Source: Betaproteobacteria bacterium
Lineage (GTDB): Bacteria; Pseudomonadota; Gammaproteobacteria; Burkholderiales; Casimicrobiaceae
Assembly: GCA_016704895.1 (NCBI GenBank)
Contig: JADIZG010000004.1
Location: 1-64,000, forward strand
Direction: 5' to 3'
DNA: 64,000 bases
Below, piece after piece: positions 62,805 to 64,000 of this stretch. The notes under the pieces are model-generated. The model was not told the origin of the DNA and did no database searches. It was given only the letters and a program-made list of their open reading frames with translations. Numbering within the stretch: position 1 is the first letter of the stretch; each line of letters begins with the position of its first letter. The position numbers and the translations under genes were made by a program.

Positions 62805-64000
62805 TCAGGCGGAGGCGTCGAGCCGCTGCTCGCGCTTCGGCGGCACGAGTGTAGCGCGCGCGTCGGCGGGAAGCGATCCGAGGTCGGCGCGGAACGCCTC
62901 GAGCGCCGCCGCGAGCCGTGCGGCGTCCTGCCGGCCGGCCCACGCGATGCGGACGCGCTCGCGCGCCACCGCGGCGCGCAGCTTCGGCGCCCGCTCGCCG
63001 GCGAAGCGCTCGGCCGTCCACTCCTGCCCGAGCCGCCAGACGCAGTCGCCCTCGCGGCAGCCGGTGACCAGCACGCCGTCGGCGCCGCTGCGCAGCGCGT
63101 ACTCGACGAAGGACGGCGGGAGCTGCGCCGCGCACAGCAGCGTCATCGCGGCGGTGTCCGGCGAGCGCAGCGCGATGACGTCGATCGACTCGTCGCAGCC
63201 GACGACGAGGATGCGGGGCGACGACGTGGCGGCGGCGCGGCGCGACGCGACGATGCGCGCGAGCTCGCGCTCGAGCGTCGCGCGGGCCGCGCCGACCGGC
63301 TTCTGCGGCAGGTCGATGCCGGTCACCAGCTCGGCGACCGACCGGAACGGCGTCGACGACGGGCACGCGCCGGCGCAGATGCCGCACCCGGCGCACAGAT
63401 CCGCGCGCACGCTCGCCTGGAACGGGTGCGGGCGGCCGTCGGTGCGCGTCACCATCTCGACCGCGTTGTACGGGCAGTCGACGAAGCAGCGCCGGCAGCC
63501 GTTGCAGTTCGCGAGCTCGACGACGGCGGCCGCGCGACGCGGTTCGCGCGCGGCGCGCGACAGGTAGGGCAGCAGCACGAGCACCGTCGTCGCGACGCCG
63601 ACGATCGACCAGAGCGCGAGCGGCGACCACGCGTACTGGATCACGTGCGGCGCGAGGTAGAACCAGTCGAGCGCGAGATTCGTCGGCACTTCCGCGAGCG
63701 CGGCGGGCGCGTCGCTCGTCACGGGACGCGCGATCGACAGCAGCACGAGCGCGGCGAGCGTACCCCACGCGAGCACGCGCGGCGGCTGCGTCGCCGGACG
63801 CTGCAGGCGCTGCACGTGCACCCACATGAGCGCCAGTGTCCCGAGCGGGATGCCGATGTGCAGGAAGATCAGCAGCGAGAAGAAGCGGTCGCCGATCCTC
63901 GCGTCGGCGTCGAAGTTCGCGGCGAGCGGCTCCGAGAACAGCGGCAGCGCGTCGAGCCACTCGGTGGTCGCGATGATCGAGAACTGCGCGAGCCGGTCCC
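62805..64000 (-). CDS. Membrane cytochrome b / 2x[4Fe-4S] / MvhD fusion protein (5' end outside window)
   Basis: At least 398 residues, open at base 64000. The visible N-terminal part has a cytochrome b-like helix with two spaced histidines (FLHIGIPLGTLALMWVHVQR), then two or three more helices. Two ferredoxin motifs follow, NCNGCRRCFVDCPYNAVEM and LCAGCGICAGACPSSTP (each C-x2-C-x2-C-x3-CP). The last 180 residues resemble MvhD/FlpD, with ILVVGCDES, LLCAAQLPPSFVEYALRSGA and VLVTGCREGDCVWRLG. MvhD domains pass electrons between hydrogenase or heterodisulfide reductase subunits. Its stop lies 14 bases before the oxidase subunit, so it may donate electrons to it. Confidence 0.85.
   Translation of the reverse strand, partial: DRLAQFSIIATTEWLDALPLFSEPLAANFDADARIGDRFFSLLIFLHIGIPLGTLALMWVHVQRLQRPATQPPRVLAWGTLAALVLLSIARPVTSDAPAALAEVPTNLALDWFYLAPHVIQYAWSPLALWSIVGVATTVLVLLPYLSRAAREPRRAAAVVELANCNGCRRCFVDCPYNAVEMVTRTDGRPHPFQASVRADLCAGCGICAGACPSSTPFRSVAELVTGIDLPQKPVGAARATLERELARIVASRRAAATSSPRILVVGCDESIDVIALRSPDTAAMTLLCAAQLPPSFVEYALRSGADGVLVTGCREGDCVWRLGQEWTAERFAGERAPKLRAAVARERVRIAWAGRQDAARLAAALEAFRADLGSLPADARATLVPPKREQRLDASA

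Overview
The window is GC-rich, gene-dense DNA that fits a betaproteobacterium (Burkholderiales/Rhodocyclales/Nitrosomonadales level; I cannot name a genus). The clues are a DUF3460 protein, the conserved DUF971-ubiE-Tim44-ubiJ-ubiB ubiquinone block, hemJ next to a stand-alone rlmL, a divergent pilTU / yggS-proC-yggT-yggU pair, and REP-type hairpins with a TGTGGGTCGG stem. I found no rRNA, tRNA, CRISPR array, transposase or phage gene.

Layout. 0-8.3 kb: small housekeeping genes (DUF3460, HicB-like, rlmL, hemJ), a NodI/NodJ-type ABC exporter, a hydrolase, a thioredoxin-like ferredoxin, and a GNAT gene broken by a tandem 75-bp repeat whose 3' part runs into a VanZ-like membrane protein. 8.3-12.2 kb: a complete polyamine ABC transporter (potABCD type). 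12.4-23.1 kb: the ubiquinone block, split between ubiJ and ubiB by about 5 kb carrying a MalT/BTAD-type regulator, an unknown protein, a 49-residue membrane peptide and a cytochrome c. 23.2-30.9 kb: an MFS transporter, pilU-pilT, yggS-proC-yggT-yggU and an ABC substrate-binding protein. 31-43.2 kb: a seven-hairpin REP array, a Bug-type binding protein, a two-component system with a degenerate extra receiver, a secreted alkylsulfatase, a FadL porin, DUF3300 and DUF2950 proteins and an IPTL-CTERM-like surface protein. 43.4-49.3 kb: rsmA-pdxA and a sugar cassette (GH31, SMP-30 lactonase, aldose epimerase). 49.3-54.9 kb: a poly-G tract, azlCD, and a MoxR ATPase and VWA protein with a GNAT and a prenyltransferase between them. 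54.9-60.3 kb: PCuAC copper chaperone, DUF2946, and the anaerobic ribonucleotide reductase module (nrdD, a separate glycyl-radical-domain gene, nrdG) behind a perfect FNR-like palindrome. 60.4-64 kb: heme A synthase (ctaA), a divergent heme-copper oxidase subunit I and a membrane cytochrome b/2x[4Fe-4S]/MvhD fusion running off the right edge.

The genes suggest a facultative aerobe: ubiquinone and heme synthesis and an unusual terminal-oxidase locus alongside an FNR-type controlled oxygen-sensitive RNR. It has type IV pilus retraction and takes up polyamines, and probably organic acids, alkyl chains and sugars.

Sequence quality matters. At least 14 genes carry one or more single-base frameshifts, most in G/C runs and concentrated at 29-53 kb. 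Two stretches (about 4.50-4.55 kb and 49.4-49.7 kb) are nearly pure G. Conserved housekeeping genes such as yggT and pdxA are among those broken, so most breaks are probably sequencing or assembly errors rather than true pseudogenes. I annotate those genes over their full span.
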